NCBI RefSeq assembly: GCF_001535545.1
Contig: NZ_CP014142.1
Coordinates: 68,169 to 132,168 of the forward strand
DNA length: 64,000 nucleotides
Direction: 5' to 3'
Source: Thermus parvatiensis
GTDB lineage: Bacteria; Deinococcota; Deinococci; Deinococcales; Thermaceae
Shown here: in pieces, positions 8,539 to 17,665 of the stretch
How positions within the stretch are numbered: the stretch's first letter is position 1
Layout: each line of letters begins with the position of its first letter
Notes under the pieces: generated by a model
Told to the model about the DNA's origin: nothing
Database searches by the model: none
What the model saw: the letters and a program-made list of their open reading frames with translations, nothing else
Translations under genes and position numbers: made by a program

Positions 8539-9635
8539 GCCACCCCTACCCCCCGCCCCGGGACAAGAAGGGAAGCCGCATCGGCTTCACCACGGGGGCA
8601 AACGCCGCCGCGGCGGCCAAGGCCGCGGCCCTCGCCCTCCTCGGGGAAGCCCCGGAGGTGGTGGACATCTGGCTCCCCGCGGGGTGGCGGCAACCCTTCC
8701 GGGTCTTCCGCCTGGAAAGGAAGGGGGACGGGGTCCTGGTGGGGATGATCAAGGACGCCGGGGACGACCCCGACGTGACCCACGGGGCGGAGATCCAGGC
8801 CTTCGTGCGCTTTGCGAGCGAAGACCGCCTCGAGGGGGGCGAGGGGGTAGGGGTGGTGACCAAGCCCGGCCTCGGGGTGCCCGTGGGGGAGCCCGCCATC
8901 AACCCCGTGCCCAGGCGGATGATCTGGGAAGCGGTGCGGGAGGTGACGGAAAGGCCCCTCGCCGTCACCATCGCCATCCCCGGCGGGGAGGAGCTCGCCA
9001 AGAAGACCTTAAACCCCAGGCTCGGGATCCTCGGGGGGCTCTCCGTCCTCGGGACCACGGGGGTGGTGAAGCCCTACTCCACCAGCGCCTTCCGCATGAG
9101 CGTGGTCCAGGCGGTGGGGGTGGCGCGGGCGAACGGGCTCTTAGAGATCGCCGCCACCACGGGGGGCAAGAGCGAGCGCTTCGCCCAAAGGCTCCTCCCC
9201 CACCTCCCGGAGATGGCCTTCATAGAGATGGGGGACTTCGTGGGGGACGTCCTCCGGGCCGCCAGGAAGGTGGGGGTAGAGGTGGTGCGCGTCGTGGGAA
9301 TGATCGGGAAGATCTCCAAGATGGCCGACGGCAAGACCATGACCCACGCCGCCGGGGGCGAGGTGAACCTCTCCCTCCTCCTTTCCCTCCTCAAGGAGGC
9401 GGGGGCAAGCCCTAAGGCCCTCAAGGAGGCGGAGGGGGCGGCCACTGCCCGCCGCTTCCTGGAGATCGCCTTAGAAGAGGGCCTAGAGCTTTTCTTCGTG
9501 AACCTCGTCCGCCTGGCCCAGGAGAAGCTCCAGGCCTACATCGGGGAGAGGCCCTTCGTGAGCGTGGCCCTCACCGACTTTGACGAGGGGCGGTGCCTCG
9601 CCGCCTGGCCCGACAGGGAGGTGTACCGTGGATGA
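8535..9635 (+). CDS. cbiD: Cobalt-precorrin-5B C1-methyltransferase
   Basis: CbiD methylates C1 of cobalt-precorrin-5B. The 366-residue protein carries the family hallmark GFTTGANAAAAAKAA near residue 17, IKDAGDDPDVTHG, and GTTGVVKPYSTSAF. The ATG at 8535 overlaps the transporter stop (ATGA) and gives the usual family length. A longer in-frame start at 8397 would lie inside the transporter gene and is rejected. Confidence 0.95.
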   Translation: MSHPYPPPRDKKGSRIGFTTGANAAAAAKAAALALLGEAPEVVDIWLPAGWRQPFRVFRLERKGDGVLVGMIKDAGDDPDVTHGAEIQAFVRFASEDRLEGGEGVGVVTKPGLGVPVGEPAINPVPRRMIWEAVREVTERPLAVTIAIPGGEELAKKTLNPRLGILGGLSVLGTTGVVKPYSTSAFRMSVVQAVGVARANGLLEIAATTGGKSERFAQRLLPHLPEMAFIEMGDFVGDVLRAARKVGVEVVRVVGMIGKISKMADGKTMTHAAGGEVNLSLLLSLLKEAGASPKALKEAEGAATARRFLEIALEEGLELFFVNLVRLAQEKLQAYIGERPFVSVALTDFDEGRCLAAWPDREVYRG

Positions 9636-10326
9636 CCTGATCAAGGCGCAGAAAAACCCTGCCCACCAGATGACGGAAAAAGGGCGGGCCATAGAGGAGG
9701 AGAGCTTCCGCATCGTGGACGAGGAAGCGGGGCCCCACGGCTTTTCCCCCCTGGAGTGGCCCGTGGTGCGCCGGATGATCCACGCCACCGCCGATTTTGA
9801 GTACAAGGCGCTCACCCGCTTTAGCCAAGGGGCGGTGGAGGCGGGGCTAAAGGCCATCCAAGCGGGGGCGCGGATCCTGGTGGACGCCCGGATGATCGCC
9901 TGCGGCCTAAACCCGGAAAGGCTCAGGCTCTTCGGCAACGAGGTGGTGGAGCTCCTCGCCCACCCTGAGGTGGTGGCAAGGGCCAAGGCCACGGGGGGAA
10001 CCCGGGCCGAGGCGGCGGTGGCCTACGCCTGGGAAAAGGGGCTTCTGGACGGGGCCATCGTGGGGGTGGGGAACGCCCCCACCTTCCTCCTCGCCCTGGT
10101 GGAGGCCATCCGGCAAGGGGCGAGGCCCGCCCTGGTCCTGGGGATGCCCGTGGGCTTCGTGAACGTCCTGGAGGCCAAGCGGGCCCTCATGGAAGCCCCG
10201 GTGCCCTGGATCGTCACGGAGGGCCGAAAAGGGGGAAGCACCCTGGTGGTGGCCGCCCTCCACGCCCTGATCCGCCTCGCGGCGGACGGGGGGGTGGACA
10301 CCTCCAGGGCCTACAGGGAGGGGTAG
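9628..10326 (+). CDS. cbiC: Cobalt-precorrin-8 methylmutase
   Basis: CbiC moves a methyl group from C11 to C12 to give cobyrinate. The hallmark MIHATADFEY supplies the catalytic His near residue 50, followed by ILVDARMIACG and TRAEAAVAY. Translation from GTG at 9628 (VDDLIKAQ) overlaps cbiD by eight bases and gives 232 residues, a normal size. Confidence 0.93.
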   Translation: MDDLIKAQKNPAHQMTEKGRAIEEESFRIVDEEAGPHGFSPLEWPVVRRMIHATADFEYKALTRFSQGAVEAGLKAIQAGARILVDARMIACGLNPERLRLFGNEVVELLAHPEVVARAKATGGTRAEAAVAYAWEKGLLDGAIVGVGNAPTFLLALVEAIRQGARPALVLGMPVGFVNVLEAKRALMEAPVPWIVTEGRKGGSTLVVAALHALIRLAADGGVDTSRAYREG

Positions 10327-11538
10327 ATGGTCTACGTGATCGGGATGGGCGCGAGGGGCCGGGAGGGCCTGAGCCTAAAGGCCCTAAGGCGCCTGGAGGA
10401 GGCGGAGGTCCTGATCGGCGGCAGGCGCCACCTCGCCCACTTCCCCGACCACCCCGGGGAGAAGGTGCCCGTCCAGGGCCCCCTGGAGGCCCTTTTGGAC
10501 CTGGCGGAGGCGCGGCTTAAAGAGGGGAAGAAGGTGGCCTTCCTGGCCTCGGGGGACCCCCTCTTCTACGGGATCGGCAAAAGGGTCCTGGAACGCTTCC
10601 CCGAGGCCGAGGTCCATCCCGCCCCCACCGCCTTCCAGGAGGCCTTCGCGAGGCTTAAGCTCCCCTGGGACCAGGCCCGCTTCTTCTCCCTCCACGGAAG
10701 GCCTTTGGGCGGGGTGCTTTTGGAGCTCAGCCTCTCCCCCCTCTCCGTGGTCTACACCGACCCCGAGCACACCCCGGCGGGGATCGCTCGGGCCCTCCTG
10801 GAGATGGGCGTGGACGCCCGGGCCCACGTGGCGGAGAGGCTTGGGGAGGAGGACGAAAGGGTGCGGAGCTTCGCGGGCCTAAAGGAGGTGGCCGAGGAGC
10901 GCTTCCTGGACCCCAACGTCCTCATCCTAGAGGCCAAGGGGCCCCTTCCCCCAAGGCTCGGCTTCTTCCCCGACGAGGCCTTTGAGCAAAGGATGCCCAA
11001 GAAGGGGCTCATCACCAAACGGGAGGTGCGGCTTTTGGCCTTGGGGCTCCTCGGCCTTCCCCCGGACGGGGTCCTTTGGGACATCGGCGCCGGGACGGGG
11101 AGCGTGGGGATTGAGGCGGCGAGGCTTGCCCCCTGGGGGGAGGTCTACGCCGTGGAGAAAAACCCCGAGTCCTGGCCCCACATCGTGGAGAACGCCCGCC
11201 GCTTCGGGGCCTTTAACCTCCACCTGGTCAAGGGGGAGGCCCCAGAGGCCCTAAAGGGCCTCCCCGCCCCCCACGCCGTCTTCGTGGGGGGAAGCGGGGG
11301 GGAGCTTGAGGAGATCCTCCGGGTGAGCCTAAAGGCCCTGAGGCCCGGGGGGAGGCTCGTGGTGGCGGCCATCACCCTGGAGAACCTCCTTGCGGCCTAC
11401 GGCTTCCTGAAGGGAACGGGGCTCCCCCTGGAGGGCTTCCAGGTCCAGGCGAGCCGGGTGGTGCCCCTCGCCCGCTACCACCGCCTCGAGGCGCAAAACC
11501 CCATCACCCTCCTCGCCGTGACCAAGGAGGGCGCATGA
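10327..11538 (+). CDS. cbiET: Bifunctional cobalt-precorrin-7 methyltransferase/decarboxylase
   Basis: A fusion of CbiE (C5 methyltransferase, residues ~1-205, starting VYVIGMGARGREGLSLKA with FLASGDPLFYGIG) and CbiT (C15 methylation and C12 side-chain decarboxylation, ~210-403). CbiT shows the S-adenosylmethionine loop DIGAGTGSVGIEAARL. This is the CobL arrangement. It starts on the base after the cbiC stop and overlaps cbiL by four bases. Confidence 0.94.
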   Translation: MVYVIGMGARGREGLSLKALRRLEEAEVLIGGRRHLAHFPDHPGEKVPVQGPLEALLDLAEARLKEGKKVAFLASGDPLFYGIGKRVLERFPEAEVHPAPTAFQEAFARLKLPWDQARFFSLHGRPLGGVLLELSLSPLSVVYTDPEHTPAGIARALLEMGVDARAHVAERLGEEDERVRSFAGLKEVAEERFLDPNVLILEAKGPLPPRLGFFPDEAFEQRMPKKGLITKREVRLLALGLLGLPPDGVLWDIGAGTGSVGIEAARLAPWGEVYAVEKNPESWPHIVENARRFGAFNLHLVKGEAPEALKGLPAPHAVFVGGSGGELEEILRVSLKALRPGGRLVVAAITLENLLAAYGFLKGTGLPLEGFQVQASRVVPLARYHRLEAQNPITLLAVTKEGA

Positions 11539-12206
11539 AGCTCTACCTGATCGGCCTGGGCCCCGGCGACCCCGAGCTCCTCACCCTGAAAGCGCTAAGG
11601 CTCATCCAAAGGCTTCCCGTCCTCTTCTACCCCAAGGAGGAGGGGAGGGAGCCCATCGCCTTAGGGATCGCCCGGCCCTTCCTCCCCGAGGGCAAGCCCC
11701 TCCTCCCCTTGCCCCTCTTCACCGGAGGGGACCCCAAGGAGGCGGAGAGGGCGAGGAGGGAGGCGGCCCGCAGGGTCCGGGAGGCCCTTTCCCGCTACGG
11801 GGAAGGGGGGTACCTGGTCCTCGGGGACAGCCTCCTCTACGCCTCTCCCCTGAACCTCCTCCCCCACCTGGAGGGGGTGGCGGTGGAGGCCGTCCCCGGG
11901 ATCAGCGCCCACCAGCTGGCGGCGGCCAGCCTCCTCAAGCCCATCGCCCTGGGGGAGGAGGGGTTCGCCGCGGTGACGGGGCTTGGCCCCGTGGACCCAG
12001 AGGGCCTAGACCGCTTCCAGAGCGTCTTCGTCTACAAGGCCAAGGACCTCGAGGCCCTGGAAAGGGCCTTTCCCGACCGGGAGGGGTGGGCCTTTTTGCG
12101 CCTGGGGATGCCGGGGGAACGGGTCCTGCCCCTGGGGGCGGCCAAGGGGGTGGCGCGGGACTATTGGACCCTGGTGGGGCTTTGGCGAAAAGGGGGGAAA
12201 AGATGA
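11535..12206 (+). CDS. cbiL: Cobalt-precorrin-2 C20-methyltransferase
   Basis: A 223-residue tetrapyrrole methylase: GLGPGDPELLTLKALRLI near the N-terminus, VLGDSLLYASP, and the EAVPGISAHQLAAA segment. The LFYPKEEGREPIA stretch after the first strand is typical of CbiL/CobI. It overlaps both neighbours through ATGA. Confidence 0.9.
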   Translation: MKLYLIGLGPGDPELLTLKALRLIQRLPVLFYPKEEGREPIALGIARPFLPEGKPLLPLPLFTGGDPKEAERARREAARRVREALSRYGEGGYLVLGDSLLYASPLNLLPHLEGVAVEAVPGISAHQLAAASLLKPIALGEEGFAAVTGLGPVDPEGLDRFQSVFVYKAKDLEALERAFPDREGWAFLRLGMPGERVLPLGAAKGVARDYWTLVGLWRKGGKR

Positions 12207-12945
12207 GGCCCGTGGTGCACGTGGTGGGCGGGGGGCCCGGGGACCCGGAGCTCCTCACGGTGAAGGGGGCGAGGCTTTTGGGAGAGGCCCGCTTCGTCCT
12301 CTACACGGGAAGCCTCTTCCCGAAGGGGCCTTGCGGGAGCTTGCCCCAAAAGCGGCGCTTCTGGACTCCAAGGGGATGACCTTGGAGGAGATCGTCCTGG
12401 CCCTGGCCGAGGAGGCCCGGAAGGGCGGGGGGGTAGTCCGGCTCCACTCGGGGGACCCGGGGCTTTACGGGACCCTTCTGGAGGAGAAGGAGGCCCTCGA
12501 GGCCCTAGGGGTGGGGGTGGAGGTGGTGCCCGGGGTCACGGCGGCCTTCGCCCTGGCGGCGAGGGCGGGCCTCTCCCTCACCGCCCCCGGGGTGGCCCAG
12601 GCGGTGGCCTTCACCCGGCTTGGGGTCAGGACCCCTGTCCCCGAGGGCCAGGACCCCAAAAGCCTTGCCCGCAAGGGGCTAACCCTTGCGGTCTACCTCT
12701 CGGGGATGCACCCAAGGAGGCTATCCCGGGAGCTTCTGGAGGCGGGGCTTCCCGGGGACACCCCGGTGCTCTACGGGCACAAGGTGGCCCAACCGGGGGA
12801 GGAGGTGGGGCTCACGGACCTTAAGGGCCTCGCCCACCTCCCCGCCCGGGACACCACGGTCTATCTGGTGGGAGAAGCTTTACGGGCCAAGGGGGTAAGG
12901 AGCCTGCTTTACGACCCCAGCTTTAAACACCGCTATAGGAGGTGA
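12203..12945 (+). CDS. cbiF: Cobalt-precorrin-4 C11-methyltransferase (frameshifted)
   Basis: The N-terminal frame (VHVVGGGPGDPELLTVKGARLLGEARFVLYTGSL) is CbiF-like. It breaks after FPKG. One G restored in the run at 12325-12328 gives LFPKGALRELAPKAALLDSKGMTLEEIV and a normal ~247-residue enzyme with VRLHSGDPGLYGTLLEE, EVVPGVTAAFALAA and VYLSGMHPRRLSREL. ATG at 12203 overlaps the cbiL stop. Confidence 0.92.
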
Positions 12946-12949
12946 GGGC

Positions 12950-13813
12950 ATGGGAGAACTCTTTCTGGTGGGCATGGGCCCCGGGGACCTTCCGGGCCTT
13001 ACCCAAAGGGCCCGGGAGGCCCTGGAAGGGGCGGAGGTGGTCATCGGCTACAGCACCTACGTGAAGCTCCTTGAAGAGATGGGGCTCCTTGCGGGGAAGG
13101 AGGTGGTCAGGAAGGGCATGACCGAGGAGCTGGACCGGGCGGAGGAGGCCCTGGAGCGGGCCCTTTCCGGCCAAAGGGTGGCCCTCGTCTCCGGGGGAGA
13201 CCCGGGGATCTACGGGATGGCGGCCCCCGTCTTGGAGCTCATGGAAGAGCGGGGCCTAAAGCGGGTGGACGGGGGGGTGGGGCTTCCCGGAAGGTTCGCC
13301 GGGGAGGAAGGGGAGGTTTTCCTCGCCGTCATCCCCGGGGTCACGGCGGCCAACGCCGTGGCGAGCCTCCTGGGAAGCCCCCTGGCCCACGACACCTGCC
13401 TCATCAGCCTCTCCGACCTCCTCACCCCCTGGCCCCTCATAGAGCGGAGGCTCCACGCCGCGGGGCAGGGGGACTTCGTGGTGGTCCTCTACAACCCCCA
13501 AAGCAAAAGGCGGGACTGGCAGCTTAGAAAAAGCGCCGAGATCCTCCTGGAATACCGCCCCAAGGAGACCCCGGCCGCCTTGGTGAAGAGCGCCTACCGC
13601 AAGCGGCAGGAGGTCGCCCTCACCACCCTGGAGGGGCTTAGGGAGGCGGAGGCGGGCATGCTCACCACGGTGGTCATCGGCAACCGCCAAAGCCGCTTTT
13701 ACGAGGGCACCTTCCTCACCCCCAGGGGCTACGCCCTGAAGTACGACCTGGACACCAAGGAAGCCCTCCCCGGGGAAACCCCGGGGCTCTCCCTGAGGAG
13801 GCGGGATGCCTGA
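12950..13813 (+). CDS. cbiH: Cobalt-precorrin-3B C17-methyltransferase
   Basis: A 287-residue CbiH/CobJ methylase with GMGPGDLPGLTQRAREALEGAEVVIGYSTYV, VSGGDPGIYGMAAPV, AVIPGVTAANAVASLLG and the diagnostic VLYNPQSKRRDWQL. It carries out C17 methylation with ring contraction. An insert near residue 115 (GLPGRFAGEEGE) makes it longer than many homologues. A clear ribosome-binding sequence (AGGAGGTGAGG) lies just before the ATG. Confidence 0.93.
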   Translation: MGELFLVGMGPGDLPGLTQRAREALEGAEVVIGYSTYVKLLEEMGLLAGKEVVRKGMTEELDRAEEALERALSGQRVALVSGGDPGIYGMAAPVLELMEERGLKRVDGGVGLPGRFAGEEGEVFLAVIPGVTAANAVASLLGSPLAHDTCLISLSDLLTPWPLIERRLHAAGQGDFVVVLYNPQSKRRDWQLRKSAEILLEYRPKETPAALVKSAYRKRQEVALTTLEGLREAEAGMLTTVVIGNRQSRFYEGTFLTPRGYALKYDLDTKEALPGETPGLSLRRRDA

Positions 13814-14885
13814 GCTTGGGCCCTTGCGCCCTGAGAGGGTGGCCGTCTACACCCTCACCCTCCCCGGCCTCGCCGTGGCGGAGAGGATCCATCGGGTCCT
13901 CCCCGGGAGCACCCTCTACGCCGCGGCCAAGTACCGGGGCCTCTTGGAGGAGGCGGTCTACTTTGAGGAGCCGATCAAGGAACTCCTCCTCAAGACCTGG
14001 CCCCTCCACGACGGCCACGTCTTCGTCATGGCCTCGGGGATCGTCCTCCGGGCCATCGCCCCCCTGATCCTGGGCAAACGGGTGGACCCCGCCGTCTTGG
14101 TGGTGGACCTCAAGGGACGCTACTTCGTCCCCCTCCTCGCCGGGCACCTGGGCGGGGCGAACCCCTTAGCCCGCCACCTCGCCGAGGCCCTGGGGGGCGA
14201 GGCCGTCCTCACCACGGGGACGGACAGCCTAAACGCCCCCGCCCCCGACCTCCTGGCGAAGGCCCTGGGGGCCCGGGTCCCCGACTGGAGCCCCCTCAAG
14301 GAGGTCTCCGCCCTCCTGGTGGACGGGAGGCCCGTGGGCTTCTGGTCGGACTGCGTGGACCTAAGCCCTTTGGGGCGCTACCCCATGGTGCGGGTGCTCA
14401 AGGAGCCCAGGACGGAAGGGGTTGAGGGGATGGTCCTCTTCACCGTGCGCAAAGCCTTCCCCCTTCCCGTCCCCGCCCTCTTCGCCCACCCCCCTGCCCT
14501 GGTCCTGGGGATCGGGTGCAACCGGGGAACCCCCCTGGAGGAGATCCGGCGGGAGGTCTTCGCCTTCTTGGAGGAAGGGGGCTTCGCCCGGGAAAGCCTT
14601 AGGGTCCTGGCCACCGCCGAGCTCAAGTGGGACGAGGCGGGGCTTTTGGCCTTCGCCGAGGAGGTGGGCCTCCCCTTGCGCTTTTACCCCAAGGAGGTCT
14701 TGAACGCCCAGAGGATCCCCAACCCCTCGGAGGCCGTCTTCCGCCACACGGGGCTATGGGGGGTGGCCGAGGCCGCCGTCTTGGCGGAAGGGGCGAGGCT
14801 CCTCGTGGAGAAGACGAAGCGGGGGAACCTCACCCTGGCCCTGGGGGTCCTATCCCTGGGGATCCCCGAGGAGGCCCTGCCGTGA
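13806..14885 (+). CDS. cbiG: Cobalt-precorrin-5A hydrolase
   Basis: CbiG opens the delta-lactone of cobalt-precorrin-5A and releases acetaldehyde. The N-terminal domain has VMASGIVLRAIAPLI and LLAGHLGGANPLARHLAE. The C-terminal domain begins with VLGIGCNRGTPLEEI. Its 359 residues are usual. It overlaps cbiH by eight bases and cbiX by four. Confidence 0.93.
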   Translation: MPELGPLRPERVAVYTLTLPGLAVAERIHRVLPGSTLYAAAKYRGLLEEAVYFEEPIKELLLKTWPLHDGHVFVMASGIVLRAIAPLILGKRVDPAVLVVDLKGRYFVPLLAGHLGGANPLARHLAEALGGEAVLTTGTDSLNAPAPDLLAKALGARVPDWSPLKEVSALLVDGRPVGFWSDCVDLSPLGRYPMVRVLKEPRTEGVEGMVLFTVRKAFPLPVPALFAHPPALVLGIGCNRGTPLEEIRREVFAFLEEGGFARESLRVLATAELKWDEAGLLAFAEEVGLPLRFYPKEVLNAQRIPNPSEAVFRHTGLWGVAEAAVLAEGARLLVEKTKRGNLTLALGVLSLGIPEEALP

Positions 14886-15985
14886 TCCTCCTCGCCGCCC
14901 ACGGCTCCCCCGACCCGAGGGCCCAGGCCCTGGCCCAGGGGCTCAGGAAGGGACTGGAAAGGCGGCTCGGGGAGGAGGTGCTTTTGGGCTTCATCGAGCA
15001 CCAAAGCCCCACCCTCCTGGAAAGTGCCCTGGAGCTTGCAAGGCGGGGAGGCGGAGTGGTCCTTCCCCTCCTCCTCCTCGGGGCGGGGCACCTGAAGGCC
15101 GACCTGCCCCTCGCTCTGGAGGCGGCCAGGGTCAGGTACCCCAAGGCCCGCTTCCTCCTCGCCCGCCCCCTCGGCACCCACCCCGCCCTGGTGGCCCTCT
15201 GGGCGGAGCGGCTTAGGCGCAGGGGGGCCACGCCCCAGGACGGGGCGGTCCTGGTCCTGAGGGGCGGCACCGACCCGGGGGCGAACGCGGAAGGGGCGGC
15301 CCTCGCCCGGCTCATAGAGGAGAAAACCGGTGTGCCCACGGTACCCGCCTACGCCGCCAAGGCGAGGCCCACGCCCAGGGAGGCCCTTCTGCGCCTCGCC
15401 ACCTTGAGGCCGAGGAGGGTTTTCCTCCTCCCCCACCTCTTCTTCCGGGGGGTGGTGGAGGAGAGGCTGAGGGGCCGGGCAGGGAGCCTGGACCTGGAGG
15501 TTCTCCCCCCCCTCATGGGCCATCCCGCCCTCCTCGAGGCCCTCGAGGGCCGCTACCGCGAGGCCCTGGAGGGCGGGTACGCCCCCTGCGACACCTGCCG
15601 CTACCGCTTTCCCCTGGGCCGCTTCGCCCCGAGGCGGGAGGCCCAGATCGCGGGGCTAAGGGCCCTCCGCCACGCCCTCTTCGCCCCGGGCCGCCACCCC
15701 CACGGGCCCTTCACCCACCTCCTCCTCTGCACCGGGGAGGACTGCCGGGAAAGGGGGGCCCTGGGGCTTCTGCGCCGCTTGGAGGAGGGCCTAAGGGACC
15801 TCGGTCCCCTGGTCCAGCTCACCCCCACCCCTTGCCTCAGCCGCTGCGGCAAGGGGCCCGTCCTCATCGCCTACCCCGAGGGGGTGGTCTACGGGGGGCT
15901 CTCCCCGGAGGACGTCCTCCCCCTGCGGAAGGCCCACCTGGAAGGGGGGGAGGTCTATCGGGAAAAGCTTTTGGAGGTGATCTAG
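14882..15985 (+). CDS. cbiX: Sirohydrochlorin cobaltochelatase with ferredoxin-like tail
   Basis: Starting at GTG 14882 (coupled GTGA), the protein has two chelatase-like halves. AAHGSPD and GAGHLKADLP in the first give the metal-binding histidines. After residue ~250 come APCDTCRYRF and then a thioredoxin-fold [2Fe-2S]-type tail with CTGEDC and CLSRC near the C-terminus. Its 367 residues make it one of the long CbiX proteins. The presence of CbiX sets the pathway as cobalt-early. Confidence 0.92.
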   Translation: MILLAAHGSPDPRAQALAQGLRKGLERRLGEEVLLGFIEHQSPTLLESALELARRGGGVVLPLLLLGAGHLKADLPLALEAARVRYPKARFLLARPLGTHPALVALWAERLRRRGATPQDGAVLVLRGGTDPGANAEGAALARLIEEKTGVPTVPAYAAKARPTPREALLRLATLRPRRVFLLPHLFFRGVVEERLRGRAGSLDLEVLPPLMGHPALLEALEGRYREALEGGYAPCDTCRYRFPLGRFAPRREAQIAGLRALRHALFAPGRHPHGPFTHLLLCTGEDCRERGALGLLRRLEEGLRDLGPLVQLTPTPCLSRCGKGPVLIAYPEGVVYGGLSPEDVLPLRKAHLEGGEVYREKLLEVI

Positions 15986-16348
15986 ATGGCATGCCACGAG
16001 CTTTCGGCCCTGAGGATCGCGATCGGCGAGCTTTTGGAAAAGGAAGCCCACGACCTCCTCCACGAGCGGGAGGAGCTTGCCCCCGTGCTTGGGGAAAGGC
16101 CCGAGCTCAAGCGCCTTGCCGAGGCCAAGACCCTCCCCGCCCTGGAGGAAGCCCTGAGGGAGGCCCTCCTCCACCTGGAGGAAAGGGCCGCCCAGGAGCC
16201 CGAAGAGCCCTACTGGCGGGGGCTTCTCCTGGCGGTGGAGGCCATGGAGGGGCGCCTGAAGGCCTTGAGGGCAGAGGCCGAGGCCCTCTACCAGGACCTG
16301 GACGCCCTTCACGGGAGGCTCCACCGCCTCTTCCCGAGGAGGCGATGA
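15986..16348 (+). CDS. DUF3209-like small protein of cobalamin operon
   Basis: A 120-residue, mostly helical, Glu/Leu/Arg-rich protein starting MACHELSALRIAIGELL. The start, length and position after cbiX resemble the DUF3209 proteins of archaeal and bacterial cobalamin clusters. I rely on memory for that family. No catalytic motif or membrane segment is visible. It is locked between cbiX (adjacent stop and start) and cobA (ATGA), so a role in corrin synthesis or cobalt delivery is likely but unproven. Confidence 0.6.
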   Translation: MACHELSALRIAIGELLEKEAHDLLHEREELAPVLGERPELKRLAEAKTLPALEEALREALLHLEERAAQEPEEPYWRGLLLAVEAMEGRLKALRAEAEALYQDLDALHGRLHRLFPRRR

Positions 16349-17052
16349 GGGGGAAGGTCTACCTGGTGGGGGCGGGGTTTGGGGGTCCGGAGCACCTCAC
16401 CCTGAAGGCCCTGAGGGTCTTGGAGGTGGCCGAGGTGGTCCTCCACGACCGCCTGGTCCACCCCGGCGTCCTCGCCCTGGCCAAGGGAGAGCTCGTCCCC
16501 GTGGGCAAGGAGGGCTACGGGGGAAAGACCCCCCAGGAGGCCATCACGGCGAGGCTCATCGCCCTGGCCCGGGAGGGGCGGGTGGTGGCCCGGCTCAAGG
16601 GGGGGGACCCCATGGTCTTCGGGCGGGGCGGGGAGGAGGCCTTGGCCTTGAGGCGGGCGGGCATCCCCTTTGAGGTGGTCCCGGGGGTGACGAGCGCCGT
16701 GGGAGCCCTTTCCGCCCTGGGCCTCCCCCTCACCCACCGGGGGCTTGCCCGGAGCTTCGCCGTGGCCACGGGGCACGACCCCGCCCTCCCCCTCCCCCGG
16801 GCGGACACCCTGGTCCTCCTCATGCCCCTCCACACCCTGGGAGGGCTCAAGGAAAGGCTTTTGGAACGCTTTCCCCCGGAAACCCCCCTCGCCCTCCTCA
16901 CCCGGGTGGGCTGGCCGGGGGAGGCGGTGCGGCTGGGCCGGGTGGAAGACCTCCCGGGCCTCGGGGAAGGGCTCCCCTCCCCGGCCCTCCTGGTGGTGGG
17001 GAAGGTGGTGGGGCTTTATGGCGAACTCCTCCCGAAGGACCACGGCCTTTAG
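16345..17052 (+). CDS. cobA: Uroporphyrinogen-III C-methyltransferase
   Basis: A stand-alone SUMT of 235 residues that makes precorrin-2. Signs are VGAGFGGPEHLTLKALRVL, LVHPGVLALA, VGKEGYGGKTPQEAI, ARLKGGDPMVFGRGGEEA and EVVPGVTSAVGA. There is no fused CysG dehydrogenase/ferrochelatase domain. It overlaps its upstream neighbour by ATGA and the downstream bluB by 35 bases. Confidence 0.94.
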   Translation: MRGKVYLVGAGFGGPEHLTLKALRVLEVAEVVLHDRLVHPGVLALAKGELVPVGKEGYGGKTPQEAITARLIALAREGRVVARLKGGDPMVFGRGGEEALALRRAGIPFEVVPGVTSAVGALSALGLPLTHRGLARSFAVATGHDPALPLPRADTLVLLMPLHTLGGLKERLLERFPPETPLALLTRVGWPGEAVRLGRVEDLPGLGEGLPSPALLVVGKVVGLYGELLPKDHGL

Positions 17053-17665
17053 CGAAGCGGAGAAAGCGGCGGTCTACCGGGCCCTCCTTACCCGCCGGGA
17101 CATCCGCCACTTCCGGCCCGACCCCATTCCGGAGGAAGTTCTGGAAAGGCTCTACCAAGCCTTCCACGCCGCCCCAAGTGTGGGGCTCACCCAACCCTGG
17201 GCCATCGTGGAGATCCGGGAAAGGGCGACAAAAGAAAGGGTCTTCGCCCTCCACCAAGAGGCAAGGGCCCGGGAGAGGGCCCTTTTTCAAGGAAAAGCCC
17301 AGCGGGTCTACGACCGTCTGCGGCTTGAAGGGCTCCTCGAGGCCCCCCTGCACCTCGCCGTCTTCCAAAGGCCCGTCGCGAGGAGCCTCGGCCACCACAC
17401 CATGCCCGAGACCCTCGCCTACTCCGTGGTGCTGGCCGTGGGCAACCTCTGGACCGCCGCCCGGGCCGAGGGGATCGGGGTGGGTTGGGTGAGCATCCTG
17501 GAACCCGAAGCGGTGGCCAGGCTTCTGGGAGCCCCACCGGACTACCGGTTTCTGGCCTACCTCTGCCTGGGCTACCCCCGCGCCTGGCCGGACGAACCCC
17601 TTTTAGAGCGGGCGGGCTGGCGCCAAAGGGAGCCCCTTTTGCGCTACCGGGAGCGCTTCCCGTGA
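17018..17665 (+). CDS. bluB: 5,6-Dimethylbenzimidazole synthase
   Basis: BluB uses oxygen to break FMNH2 into 5,6-dimethylbenzimidazole, the lower ligand base that CobT activates. The 215-residue nitroreductase-fold protein starts its domain with ALLTRRDIRHFRPDPIPEEVLERL and holds AAPSVGLTQPW, LGHHTMPETLAYSVVLAVGNLW and GVGWVSILEP. Operon position supports BluB over a general nitroreductase. It shares a GTGA overlap with cbiB. Confidence 0.88.
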   Translation: MANSSRRTTAFSEAEKAAVYRALLTRRDIRHFRPDPIPEEVLERLYQAFHAAPSVGLTQPWAIVEIRERATKERVFALHQEARARERALFQGKAQRVYDRLRLEGLLEAPLHLAVFQRPVARSLGHHTMPETLAYSVVLAVGNLWTAARAEGIGVGWVSILEPEAVARLLGAPPDYRFLAYLCLGYPRAWPDEPLLERAGWRQREPLLRYRERFP

